This document shows, one piece after another, positions 20,872 to 31,878 of a stretch of DNA of 64,000 nucleotides. The stretch comes from Haemaphysalis longicornis (lineage: Eukaryota; Arthropoda; Arachnida; Ixodida; Ixodidae), in assembly GCA_013339765.2 (NCBI GenBank), contig CM023454.1, positions 148,923,603 through 148,987,602 of the forward strand, written 5' to 3'. Positions within the stretch are counted from its first letter, which is position 1. The number at the start of each line of letters is the position of its first letter. Under the pieces are notes generated by a model. It saw only the letters and a list, made by a program, of their open reading frames with translations. It was not told where the DNA came from and did no database searches. Both the position numbers and the translations under genes were made by a program.

Positions 20872-23657
20872 ATGGATGCCGGCTATCTTACACCAGAACA
20901 AGTAGGCGTTCTGCGGGGAAACAATCGTAACAATTTGTGTTTGGTTCACATTAATGCTCGGTCTGCGCGAAACAAACCGGAAGAAATACTTGCGTTTCAT
21001 GCTAATTTTGGCTTTGATCCAGATGTTTTGATAACCGAAACGTGGTACCAGAACGGCCTTGAAGTTTTAAAATCACCAGGTTACACAACATATTTTTAAA
21101 TAGGTCTTCCCAAAGAGGAGGAGGCGTGCTGTTAATGATTAAAAACACTATGAATTGTTCTATAGTTGAATCTCGCTCAGCGATCACGTGCGACTATGAA
21201 ATTCTGACGGTTCAATGCGGTAATACTGTGTTTTGTGTCCTTTACCGACCCCCAAACGGGAATGGTAGAAACTTTATGTCCTTTCTTGATAACTACCTGG
21301 GCTGTATTAATGACTGCAACCATCAATTAATACTAGGCGGTGATCTGAACATTGACCTCCTTACGATAGCGTCATTGCAAACCGAACTTTGTAGGTGCTT
21401 GATGTCTAATGGTTTCAGAAATGTAATTAACGCTGCAACTCGTGTATGTGGTACATCAGCTACGCTGATTGATGTTTTCATTACTAACATTATCGACTCG
21501 AATTTGCGCTCAGGCATAGTCATTGCTGGAATAAGTGACCACCTTCCAATATTTCTTGTGGTAAAAAACCTGTACACAACTCCGGTGACACAAAACATTC
21601 CCATCAACATTCGTGACATAAACGCAAGGAGTCTAGACATTTTTCGTCTGGAAATAATGGGAACTGATTGGTCCGAAGTACGACAAATAACTGATCCTGA
21701 GATTGCCTATGATTGTTTTTATGAAAAGTTTAAGAGCGTTTACGATAGATGTTTCCCACACAAAACTATAAAACGGGCACGAAATGGAAAAAAACCCTGG
21801 ATGACCAAGAAATGTCTCACAGAAATTCGCATTAAAAATAATCTATACAAACGATTTTTAAAAAAAACAGAACAGAGCACACATTAAAAGAATTTAAGAT
21901 TCAAAGAAACAAAGTGACCAGCCTTCTTCGCTCTGAGAAGCGCCGGTACATGCATAACATATTTAATGAAGATGTACTAAAAAGATCGGATCTTACTTGG
22001 AAAAGGCTCAACGGTATTTTAAACCGTAATAGTATGCATACTGAAATAATTAATCACTTAACTTTGGACGGTGAAACCACATCTAATTCGGCACTGGCAA
22101 ATGCTTTCAACGACTACTTTCTCTCTGTAGAAGGGAATGCTCACGACCCAGCATATGCTAGTTATTTAAGTATGAGAACAAATGAAAGTGCATTCCTATC
22201 ACCCACAACTGCAAATGAAATAATGAACGCTTTTACTTCTGTCAAATGTAGTAATTGTACAGACATAGACGGACTCCAGATTCGGCCTATAAAGCATGTG
22301 CTAGATATTATATCACCTTCGCTGGAACATGTATTTAATCTTCTCCTGTGCGGTGGAATTTTCCCTAAACGACTTCAGATAGCCAAAGTTATAGTTCTTC
22401 ATAAGGGCGGTGATAAAAACAGTCTAAAAAATTATAGGCCAATTTCAATACTACCAGTTTTTTCAAAGGGTTTAGAAAAAATACTGCATAACCGCATGTC
22501 CTCCTTTTTACACAGACATCAATTAATTACAAGTTCTCAGTTTGGGTTTACTAGGGGCTTATCAACTGAATCAGCTCTCTTAGCACAGAAGGAAATTATT
22601 CTAGACTCCTTTGAACAGCAGCAGTTAACCCTAGGCATATTTATAGATTACACGAAGGCCTTTGACCTAATTAACCACTCAAAACTTTTAAAAAAATTGT
22701 GCCACTATGGCTTCCGAGGCCCCTTTCTAAATTTACTTGAATCATACCTTCAGCACCGGAGGCAGTCAGTCCATATAAATCAACACAACTCAGATCTGAA
22801 AACAGTTAGTGTCGGGGTGCCTCAGGGAAGCATTCTTGGGCCTTTGCTTTTCTGCATTTACATAAATGATGTAGTAAACATTGACATCACAGCCAAATTC
22901 GTTATATATGCTGATGATACGACGATCCTTCTGAGCGGATCATGTTCAAGTCGCTTATTTTCTCACGCAAACAACATTCTGAGGAGTCTGTCATCATGGA
23001 GTAGTGCTAATTCGCTTAAAATAAATGCAAATAAAACTAAAGCTGTCCTTTTTAGGGCAAAAAATAAGAGAGTTGAAATACCTTTTGCCCTACGGGTAGA
23101 CAATAGAGACATCGAGCTCGTACCTGTTTTTAAATGCCTGGGTGTACATTTTGAGGAACATATGTCATGGAATTTTCAGGTAGATTCAGTTATTACTAAG
23201 CTCTCTAGAGTTACCGGTATTATGTCTAGACTGAGATTTTGTTTACCCAAAAGTGTTAAACTTCTTATTTATGACTCGTTATTTTTATCTTACGTCAACT
23301 ATTGTCATCTGGTATGGGGCACAACTACGCAATCTAATATCACTAAACTCCATGTATTGCAAAAAAAGGCAGCCCGAATAATTGTAAACGCAGCATATGA
23401 TAGCCACAGCTACCCTATTTTTTAAAGATATGAATTTAGTTCCAATGCCTGAGTATTACAGAACCACACTAATCAAACGATATAAAAATGGACTAAGAAA
23501 AAGTAACAATTTTCTGCCGCATACTTCAAAACTAACTGCAAAGCAGTACCAGCGTAACTTCCGTACTTTTACACGCTGGGAAATGCCGCGGGCCCGCACG
23601 AACTACGGCACACAAATGCTACGTCACCTTCTTCCCTTTTATCTAAACAAGCTTTGA
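20872..23657 (+). pseudogene. LINE B ORF2, endonuclease and reverse transcriptase
   Basis: It starts at ATG 20872, 46 bp after ORF1. Endonuclease motifs: INARSARN, ITETW (catalytic Glu), GGDLNID, and ISDHLPI with the SDH triad. Reverse transcriptase motifs: NYRPIS near 22430, FGFTRG, FIDYTKAFD (first catalytic Asp), VPQGSILGPLLF, YADDTTIL (catalytic Asp pair), NANKTKAVLF and FKCLGVHF. The C-terminal piece (23397-23657) has RARTNYGTQML. Frameshifts near 21095, 21885 and 23420 break it into four frames. The catalytic residues I can see are intact. Function in life: nicking target DNA and copying the RNA at the nick. Now inactive. Confidence 0.93.
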
Positions 23658-24044
23658 CACTGAATAGTCTTTGAAAAATCAATGCTTTTTTTTACAGTGC
23701 TGTTCAATTGACACCCACTTCTTGTCTAGTGATTGTATACCTATATGCTTGATGTAATCTTTTTTCTTCTCCTTCCTCTTCTTTTATCTTAGACAATTTC
23801 GGTTACGTTTAGCTTCGTCGTGTTGTGATAGTTTGTTGCTATGCGTACGCATATCTTGCGATGGGATTTTGTGTTTTTAATATCCATGCATTGTAACTTT
23901 GTATGTGTTAAAGTATGTGCCTGCTTATATTAGCAGCAAGTCGCTGCTGCCGTTTCGCCTTGTACACGGGGCCGTGGACCCTGTCAAGCCCGCTTGGTGG
24001 CTTTTTGTTCACGGTCCCCAACACACATGTTGTTGAAATAAAAA

Positions 24045-24080
<36 letters not shown>
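23658..24080 (+). other. LINE B 3' UTR and (GATT)n tail
   Basis: Non-coding, T-rich 3' UTR. AATAAA lies near 24037 and is followed by about nine GATT units to 24080, directly abutting the target duplication. Confidence 0.85.
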
Positions 24081-24674
24081 TTTGGCAGCCTGCAGGACAC
24101 TATCTCGAGTCGACCTTGAGTTAAACTTAACAATGACGTTAGGAAGCCCCTTTGAAGCTACTCGAAGCACTACGTCAATATCCTGAGAAGGAACGTCAAC
24201 ACCTAAACGGGTAGTGATTTGCTTCAGCGTTTCCTTTAGGTCCTCGTTTTCTGTAAACGGGACACCTTTCAGCTCAAGGTTATTCTTTCTGCTGTACTGC
24301 TTCAGCTCCACAAGTTGCCTTCTGACGTCCTTCATTTCCCTGTTCAGCCTCTCATTTTCGCGGTGACACTCAAGGCTCCGATTCTTGACTTCAGAGAGCT
24401 CCTCCCGGATAGACTTTACATCACCCTTGAATTCCTCGAAACAGTCATTCATGAATTTCATTGAAGTCGTGACAGAAGTAAGTTCCGTTTTGATATCACT
24501 GGTTGAGGAACCAAGAGCTGTTACCGTGGCTGTGAACTTATTCATGGCCTCGATGAACCTCGACGTCATTTCTACCAGGACCTTCGCGATTTCTTTGATG
24601 CTAGTTGGTGCTTTATCGCCGAGGCCCTTTGCGAATTCGGCCAAATGATCGGTTTCCTTGCTATCTTTTGCCAT
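24081..24674 (-). pseudogene. LINE A ORF1, N-terminal part
   Basis: ATG at 24674 on the minus strand begins MAKDSKETDHLAEF. A long amphipathic coiled coil follows (SDIKTELTSVTTSMKF, LECHRENERLNREMKD), then LKQYSRKNNLELKGVPF, an RNA-recognition-like region (VVLRVASKGLPNVIVKFN) and RDSVLQAAK, where LINE B interrupts. The reading frame is open for almost 200 codons. The C-terminal half lies at 19299-19526. In the family ORF1 binds element RNA. It differs clearly in sequence from LINE B ORF1, so A and B are distinct families of one group. Confidence 0.87.
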
Positions 24675-24719
24675 CCTAATACGGCAAGGATTCCTGGACA
24701 ACACAGTTTCAACCAACAA

Positions 24720-25118
24720 AACACTCAGAGCAATCCAAGCAGCCGCAGTATATCAGCTTGTATCGTGCACATAAACGTATCAACAGTACCTGCAGTGATA
24801 CAGAAAGCGGTTGAGCGACGTTGTCGTTCGGCTGCCCGGACTGCTCTGATGTGGCGTAGCTGTTGGCCGGGTATATATGGGCGACGGGGGCGTCAGCGAG
24901 TCCTCTCCGCATGCGCAGAAGCCGGGCTGATGTTGCGCAGAAGCCGTTGAAGCCACGTGCCTTTGCAGCGACTACGACGGGCCAGCGTGCTGACGTGATG
25001 GCGTCCCTGGTTGCGGAAGGAGATGACACGCCCGGCGCGTACCGTTTGCCGCTATCCTGCAGTGATGCAGAAAGCGGTTGGGCGACGTTGTCGTTCGGAT
25101 GCCCGGACCGCTCTGATC
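24720..25118 (-). repeat. LINE A 5' UTR with direct repeats (268-bp spacing)
   Basis: A 61-bp word (agtgatacagaaagcggttg at its left) at 24789-24849 recurs at 25057-25117 with about four differences, a spacing of 268 bp. It lies upstream of the LINE A ORF1 start, exactly where LINE B has its 217-bp monomers. Read in element orientation, it contains cgacaacg followed by tttctg and gcagg, resembling a word in the B monomers. A promoter function is inferred. Confidence 0.7.
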
Positions 25119-27945
25119 TTATCAAGCTGCGTAAAAGACAGGTCACAGAGCACAGGGCGCAGATTCCATGCTGGTATAAAATCAGTGATGGGTGTCTTGT
25201 GAATGTCTAAAAAGGGTACCTCATGCTCAGAGGCTTCCTTTCTTACCCTAAGTGAAAAAGGCAGAGAGATGGATGGACAATTTAAAAACAGTTGTTGTGA
25301 GCATGTATTATTAATGGTAGAATTAAAAGGGTGGTTAGTCAGGGCCATGATTTTCAAGGCATACAACAAATCCATGTAAATCCTCTGGTGATATAGGGAC
25401 CATTTATCACACTCGGCGTAGAGGCTCTCGACTGGGCTACTGCGAAAAGCACCACATGCAAGGCGAAGCCCCAGATGCAGTACTGGGTCGAGCATTTTCA
25501 GTGCCGTTTTTGTTGCAGACCCATAAAGGACGCCTCCATAGTCCAATCGCGACCCACTAAGCTTGTAAAAATAAGTAAGAGGATTTGCTTGTCGCTTCCA
25601 TAGGACTGGTGTGACAAGTATTTAAGAATTCTGAGAGCCTTTAGACATTTATGTTTCAATTGCTTAATGTGAGGTATGAACGTAAGTTTTTCATCCAACA
25701 CAACTCCTAAAAACCTGTGTTCCTTCCTCACAGGAAGCGAAACGCCATTAAGGGTATTGACTGGGTCCGGATGGATCCCACGCTTCCTGCAGAAGACAAC
25801 ACATGTGGGTTAAGTTTAAAACCGTTCTTGTCTGCCCAGCTGGCAAGTTTTTTGACAGCGAGCTGGACTTGACGCTCACAGATGTACATATTTATTGATT
25901 CAAAAGATACCTGGACGTCATCTACATACATTGAATGAGAAATTGTATGTGGCAATGCCTTCCCAAGGGAGTTCATATTAACTATGAAAAGAGTGCAGCT
26001 TAGAACTCCCCTTGCGGAACGCCATTTTCTTGTACATGAACCCTTGAGAGTGCGCTACCAACTCAAACGAAATGATCTTTCGGACAAATAACTATTAGGA
26101 ATGTTCATCCTGTTGCCAGAGACACCAAATGACTTCAGGTCACTGAGGATCCCGCAGCGCCAGGCGGTGTCATAGGCCTTCTCAAGATCAAAAAATATCG
26201 TTGCCGAAAACTGTTTATGAATAAACGCATCCTTTATGTAAGACTCGAGCACGACGAGTTGATCGTTAGTGGATCGCCCTGCCCTGAAGCCTACCTGGCA
26301 GCTCTCGAGAAGACCATTGTACTCAAGGAAGCACACAAATCTCCTGTTTATCATCTTCTCGAGGAGCTTGCACAGGCAGCTTGTAAGGGCGATGGGCCGA
26401 TAGCTAGCGGGAGAGGATGGGTCCTTCCTTCCCTTCAGGAACGCCACTACTATGGCCTCCCTCCAAGAGCGAGGAATGTGCCCCTAAAGCCGTATGTTAT
26501 TACAGAGATGTAGAAGTGTTTCAAGAGTGTCTGAGCGTAGGTGTTCTATCATGGTGTATATGATTTTGTCTGCACCTGGTGCTGAAGGCTTACATGTTGT
26601 CAGGGCTGCCTTCAGCTCATGAATTGAAAAAGGAGAATTGTATGAAGTGTGCGACTTATTGCTATCACGCAGTGACTTCTTTTCTGCAGATGTTTTGTGT
26701 TTCATGAAAGTGTTTGTGTAGTGTGCTGAACTGGACACGTGTTCGAAGTGTTGCACGTGTGTTGGCCTGGTCCTCGAGTGTGTCGATGTTGGGCTAACCA
26801 GGGGCAGGCTGTGTGTTTGTTGTCTTTTGAGCTTACGTATGTTCGTCCAGACTTTGTGTGTGTCTGTGTACGAGTTTATGGATGTCAAGAAGGAGTGCCA
26901 ACTCTCTCGTTTTGCCCCACGGCACACACGTTTTCCAGACGCCTTGGCCCGTTTGAACAACAGGAGGTTACTCGACGTGGGGTACCGACGAAGGATACCC
27001 CACGCCTTGTTCTGGGCCTCTCGCGCCCGCCTAGAGTCCTCATTCCACCACGGCCTCCTCTGGTTTCGCGGGGCACCAGAGGCGTGGGGAATGGACTTTT
27101 CAGCGGCGTCGAGGATGTGCGGCGTGAGGAGTTGGGTAGTAGCTTCTTCAACGTGTAGGTGTCCTATGGATGTGTGGTGTAGTTTGGATGTCTCTGTAAA
27201 TGTATTCCAGTTAGCTCGTGCTTCATCGAACCTATTATGGGAAGATCGACTGCATGGGCCTTTACCTATGTATGTTAGTGAGGTGGAGAAGTGGTCACCG
27301 CCATATGGGTCAGTGCCCAGACACCACTCCAGACATGGAAAGAGAACTGCGGAGCCAAAAGCCAAATCAAGATATGTGTATGTGTTGTGTCCTATGTTAT
27401 GGTATGTAGGCTGTTTCTTGTTGAAAAGGCATGCTCCAAAGGATATAAGAAACCTCTCCTCTCTATCAGGCGACCGCGGGCATCCGTACGATAAGAGCCC
27501 CAAAGAGAACTGTGAGCATTAAGATCGCTTGTTAAGATGTATGGTTCGGGCAGCTGGTCAACCAACGCCTCGAAGTCAGAGCTCGAAAGTGCAAGATCAG
27601 GAGGAATATATGGAGCATACCGTTATCAACCTATTAAATATTATTTTTCGAATTGCTACAGCCTCAAGGGCAGTGTTCAGAGTGACAGGGTGGCAGGCTA
27701 AGGATTTCGGGGCAATTATGGCCACACCGCCAGAAGAGTGTGCAGCCATCCCTGTCCTTTCTCAGGATCATGTAACTATTCTAGAAATTTGTGTGCTCGA
27801 AATTCAAATGTGTTTCCTGAACACACACTACACTTGGATGATTAGCTTGCAGTATTTCGTATACATCGTCAAGATTTTGAAGAAGGCCTCTACAGTTCCA
27901 TTGAATTATGTTTTCTCTTCCCGTTATTTAGTGTGAGAGCTACTC
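25119..27945 (-). pseudogene. LINE C ORF2, endonuclease and reverse transcriptase
   Basis: Endonuclease blocks on the minus strand: IIQWNCRGLLQNLDD (27922), VVCVQETHL (catalytic Glu), SGGVAIIAP, SDLNAHSSLWGS (normally GDFN) and GGDHFST (normally SDHFP). Reverse transcriptase blocks: PSAPGADKI (26580), SYRPIALTSCLCKLLEKMI (26400), FRAGRSTNDQL, IFFDLEKAYDTAW (catalytic Asp), MYVDDVQ (25930), HRFLGVVLD, and the C-terminal GVLYGSA. At least five frameshifts or stops separate these blocks. The 3' end is lost at about 25120. Dead copy. Confidence 0.88.
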
Positions 27946-28416
27946 GAGTGTGTATGTTTGTGTGTCGTTTTTCGGGGCTGTGACTCTCGCCTTTTTTGGC
28001 TTGTCGGGAGGCTTTGGCGTCGGGACGCGTTCCTTGCAGTGCACAGCAGACAGGAATGGTTTGACGTCCGTTTCATCCTCGGATGTCCTCGGAGCACCTG
28101 AGGGATCAGGCTCCTTGGATTGCGGAACCTTTGGGGCGCGCTTTTCCTTGCCCGCTAACGACGAGGGTTTCAAAAAGCCTTGGATGGCGCATGCGGTGCG
28201 GGTGATAAGGGGTGGGAGCCGCCGCTGGCTCCCGCATTTCCATCTCCGTGCCCTCGCATGTGGTTTGGGACGGTGGAGCGGAAGTGGAGGATGCAGCATC
28301 ACTCCCTCCGGACGTAGATGCCACCACAACCGCTGCTGGCTCAGCCAGCGGTATGGAGGCGGGTTGGGCCACCGGAGGCGACCCGAGCGGTGGCGGGGGC
28401 GGCACCAGGTCCGATT
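27940..28416 (-). pseudogene. LINE C ORF1, C-terminal part
   Basis: Minus-strand, proline- and lysine-rich tail: SDLVPPPPPLGSPPVAQ at 28414, then a basic Pro-rich stretch to about 27940 just before ORF2. It continues the protein interrupted at 37855. The words SDLV on both sides of the Penelope-like element come from the duplicated target site. A frameshift near 28200-28330 joins two frames. Confidence 0.72.
28404..28416. repeat. Left target-site duplication of the Penelope-like element
   Basis: ACCAGGTCCGATT. The right copy at 37855-37867 reads ACCAAGTCCGACT, 11 of 13 identical. Both encode the same SDLV stretch of LINE C ORF1 on the minus strand. Confidence 0.75.
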
Positions 28417-28547
28417 TGGAGAAGACAGCGCGGTTTACACACGGACACAGGGAAGAGTACTTGACACACACGAGCGCTGAACCAACAGTTTTAATGAAAA
28501 AAAGACACACCTATATATGCGCACAGTAGTCACGCTTATCTGGGTTT

Positions 28548-30891
28548 TTATACACGGCGCATGCGCAGAAAGTCCAATTCTTTCGTAGTAAGGGCTAGTG
28601 ACGGCGAACTAACGCATGCTTGCCCAAGGCTGTGGATTAATTCAGCTTCAATAATCTCCCGTGTGATACGGTCGGAGCAGTCCTTTACGACAGCAGTTCT
28701 ATCAAGGAACGGCACACATCCGCACGTGTGGCGGTGCTGCGCTAAATATCCATCGATCACTTTCTTTTTATTTTCGAGTGCATTGTTTACCTTATTTGCA
28801 TGTTCCCTTAATCAGTCGTTCAGACATCTTCCGGTTTGCCCTAGTAAAATCGGTTGCAGCGGAGTGGAATTTTGTAAACGACCCCTTCCACGCATTCAAC
28901 ATATGCCTTCCTGTGCTTCGTGTCGCAGTGCCTTCCCCGCACGGCCTCTGGGTAGCTCAATCTGCACAACTTCAACAGCTTGTTTGGGGCGGAGAAAACG
29001 ACCTTCACATTTGAGCGCTGGGCCATTTCCTCAAGTGATGAGAAAGTTGGTGCATGTAGGGGATCACCGCAACCTTCTGCCTGCCCTCCATAGGATCAGC
29101 ACGAGGCTGAGTTTTCCCACGCAGTCCTCTGAGTAACCCTTCTGCAACGGAGGTGAGCACCGGCGCCGGGTAGCCAGCGCTCTGCAGGCATTCCACCTGG
29201 CCGTAGAAGCTGGCGGCAGTAAGGTGCGGACATGACTTTTCAAGGGCATTCTTGAAGCACAGAGTGACTATTCTCCGTTTCACAATCTTCGAATGGGCTG
29301 AGTTGTATGGTAGAAGGGGTTTCTTGGTGCGCGGTTCATAGCACCAGCAGACACCATCGTTGCCAAATGTAATCCGGATATCTAAAAATCGCAATTGCCC
29401 CCCCCCCACCGTAAGTTCGCACGTCAGGTCAAGTGGATGCAAACCCTCTCCAAACACAGTCAGGACATTCGCACACTCGCGTTCCAGGGCATCAGGCTCC
29501 CAATTAACGACAGTTAGGAAATCATCCACGTATCGAAACACCCGCACGGCATTGCTTGCCTCTAGTCCTGCCGAGAAGTTTCTGTCACAAGACGCTAAAA
29601 ATAAATCGCTTAACACAGGAGCTATGCAAGACCCTATGCACACTCCTTGCTTTTGGAGATGGCTCTCCCTCGAACTGCACATACGTAGACTTCAGGTAAA
29701 AGGACAGCAGTTCTAAAAAACCATCAACCGGGACACAACACGCATTCTGGAAGGCAACGGAACCAAATCTGTCAATGCTTTCTTCTACGCAGTAGAGCAA
29801 AGCGTCATGGGGTAAGGAATAAAATAAATCTGATTTCAACAGAGAAGGCCTGATATGAATCTTTGTCACAGATTGTGTTAATAAACTCTAAAATGTCGTC
29901 CGAGTTGCGTACTATAAAAGGGTCGTCAAGGGCTAAACGATTAAGATTAGTTTGTAAAAACTTTGCTAGGCATCGTTGCCATGTTCCAGTTTCAGACACA
30001 ATGGTTCTAAAAGGTACTCCGACCTTGTGGGTCTTCGCACTGAAAAGGATGCTTAAAAAGTCATCTTTGCATTTATCCATCGCCTTTACAACACTTGCAA
30101 GACTTAGCGTATTGCACAGCTTTTTTGCCCGAGTTTTTAGTTTTACCAGGGAACATCTGGGTGGGGAGCCAATACAGACGTCACCACCTCTCGAGCTTTA
30201 GATTTGTACGCATCCGAAGGAAACACTGCAAAGCCTCCTTCTTTGTCCACCGGTAAGACACGCAACGACTGCCCCAAGAAATATGAAGCTACTCGCTTCA
30301 GAGGAAGCTTAGAACCGGCTGGTTTACATAGAATGAGTACATCAACGCCTTCTCATGCAAAGTTTTCAACAACTTCCTCATTGACGTGACGGGAAACACT
30401 TCGGACTAGTGACAGTAACTCGGGAGCCGATTTCTTGGGTTCTACAGCAAACTTTGGTCCTAGGAAAGCACAGCGGCAACTTGTTCCGGCAGGATTGCGC
30501 CGTCCGCTGTGTACACGGGATGCTTCTGTATGCTCTTTCTCACAACGGGTAAAGTTCTTAATTGTTTCAAGACGCGTTGCCACAGGAACTCGGTGCTCTG
30601 GTCAGCGAGTAGAAGGTACTCACGAAGTTGGCGCTGGGTACTTGATGAACCAGTTCGACACAACACTTGGGCAGTCAAGAGGTCCCTGTACATGCGTGCT
30701 CGACGTCTCCACTCGGCCCTGAGGATTAAGCAGAGTTTGCTTCGTTGCCCGCTGATGGGGAAACGCCACCGAAGACCGCAGTGACTTCCACTGGCAGGTG
30801 CCTTGCCCTCAAGCAGAAGGAGAACACTCGGGCGCGGCATGCCGTCAAGACGACGACGGAAACAGTGGCGTAAAGATCCATAGGAAAACAC
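28548..30891 (-). pseudogene. Penelope-like reverse transcriptase and GIY-YIG endonuclease
   Basis: Blocks on the minus strand: GPKFAVEP (30450), DKEGGFAVFPSDAYKSK (30235), FSAKTHKVGVPFRTIVSE with GTWQRCLAKFLQ (30000-30050), a ...SLLKSDLFYSLPHDALL segment (29810), KQGVCIGSCIAPVLSDLF (29650), FRYVDDFLTVV (catalytic YVDD, 29540), and LRFLDI. The GIY-YIG domain shows GVVYKIPLRCN (28870), a degraded YVGQTGR block, VIDGYLAQH (28755) and EAELIHSLGQA (28650). In the family this protein both nicks and copies into the target. Frameshifts, including one in the GIY-YIG core (28800-28845), inactivate it. Confidence 0.87.
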
Positions 30892-30916
30892 GAAAAAGAG
30901 CCCATGGCACTATAAA

Positions 30917-31297
30917 TGAAATGCACTAACGTGGCGATCTGGGCGTGTTGGTTTAACATGATTAGGAGAAGACAGCGCGGTTTACACACGGACACAGCGA
31001 ATAGTACTTGACACACACGAGCGCTGAACCAACAGTTTTAATTAAAAAAAGACACACCTATATATACGCACAGTAGTCACGCTTATCTGGGTTTTTATAC
31101 ACGGCGCATGAGCAGAAAGTCCAATTCTTTTGTAGTAAGGGCTAGTGACGGTGAACTAACGCATGCTTGCCTAAGCCTGTGGATTAATTCAGCTTCAATA
31201 ATCTCCCGTGTGATACAGTCTGAGCATTTCTTTACGACAGCAGTTCTATCTAAGGAACGGCACACATCCGCACGTGTGGCAGTGCTGCGCTAAATAT
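30917..31297 (-). repeat. Partial tandem copy of the Penelope-like 3' end (pLTR)
   Basis: From about 30964 the sequence repeats 28425-28747 (gagaagacagcgcggtttac, the tatatata stretch, and the EAELI region of the endonuclease). The first ~45 bases match the inverted right end at 37810-37854. It is cut at 31297 by the Gypsy insertion and resumes at 37271. Confidence 0.85.
31294..31297. repeat. Gypsy target duplication (left)
   Basis: ATAT before the left LTR, repeated at 37271-37274. The uninterrupted sequence gctaaatatccatcg is seen at 28741-28755, which confirms the pre-insertion site. Confidence 0.85.
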
Positions 31298-31719
31298 TGC
31301 CGCGAACCATGTATGGGTTTGTTTATTTGTTGTTTGTTTTTACTGCCGGGCCACGCCCAGCTGTGTTATCTGCGTTCCAAACTAAGCGTGTCTTACATCC
31401 TTTACTTTTATGCCGCACGGGCTATCACATTCAGATAAGCAGACTGTTTCGCCCTAACGTCACTAGCCCGGAATAATCTTCTGTGATCTACAATGTTCTG
31501 GATGTGAATAGACGTTTCCAGAAACACTTGCGCCGAAAGATAAAAGCTTGCTGAACAGACGCCGTGGCATTCATTCGACGACACTCGCCTGTGCTAGTCA
31601 CTTTGTTGACCGCTGCTTCGCCGCCTCTGTATTCTTTTGAGTTGTTAGGGGAGCACAAGTTCGCTCCAAACTACTTGTTTCTCCTTCAAGACAAGCGCGT
31701 CGTCTTTGGCTTCGTGACA
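31298..31719 (+). repeat. Left LTR of the Gypsy element
   Basis: 422 bp, starts tgccgcgaacc, ends ttcgtgaca. Matches 36849-37270 with about two dozen substitutions and no net length change. Confidence 0.93.
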
Positions 31720-31720
31720 T

Positions 31721-31740
31721 CTGGTGGAGGTGCTGGGTAC
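31721..31740 (+). other. Candidate primer binding site of the Gypsy element
   Basis: tctggtggaggtgctgggta directly follows the left LTR and contains TGG near its start, as a tRNA primer site should. I could not assign the tRNA. Confidence 0.45.
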
Positions 31741-31878
31741 GCACCCTTCATGCTCTCTACGGCATCTGGAAGCCGCCAAGCCAGTCCAACCAGGGAAAGC
31801 CGCCGACTGCAAAGATTACCACCCGAGTTCGGTCTTCTGCCAGAAGGGCCCAAGAGAACGAACGCTGCAACCAACACC

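Larger units (their letters stand above)
19536..24080 (+). mobile_element. LINE B, nearly full-length CR1/L2-like non-LTR retrotransposon
   Basis: A complete order is visible: tandem 5' UTR monomers, ORF1, ORF2 (endonuclease plus reverse transcriptase), 3' UTR with aataaa near 24037, and a (GATT)n tail. It inserted antisense into ORF1 of LINE A and is bounded by TTTGGCAGC at 19527-19535 and 24081-24089. Only about five frameshifts across ORF1 and ORF2 break otherwise well-conserved frames, so it is fairly young but inactive. It has FP-like ORF1 architecture and no RNase H after the reverse transcriptase. Confidence 0.9.
16096..25118 (-). mobile_element. LINE A, decayed, interrupted by LINE B and other sequence
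   Basis: Minus-strand fragments lie in the order expected for one CR1/L2/Jockey-like LINE. The 5' UTR repeats are at 24720-25118, the ORF1 start at 24674, the ORF1 end at 19299, the endonuclease N-terminus at 19247-18888, reverse transcriptase pieces at 18400-18080 and 17141-16344, and a (TTTA)n-side tail at 16096-16216. LINE B sits inside ORF1. An extra ~0.95-kb segment sits inside the reverse transcriptase, and much of the endonuclease is missing. Treating 16096-17141 as the same element rests on order, strand and spacing, so a second LINE of the same type is possible. Confidence 0.7.

Noticed and set aside
26827..27522. 231-codon plus-strand frame
   Set aside because: Exact antisense shadow of the LINE C endonuclease and linker region, which shows clear family motifs on the minus strand.
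28950..30784. Several 90-190-codon plus-strand frames
   Set aside because: Antisense shadows of the Penelope-like reverse transcriptase and endonuclease.
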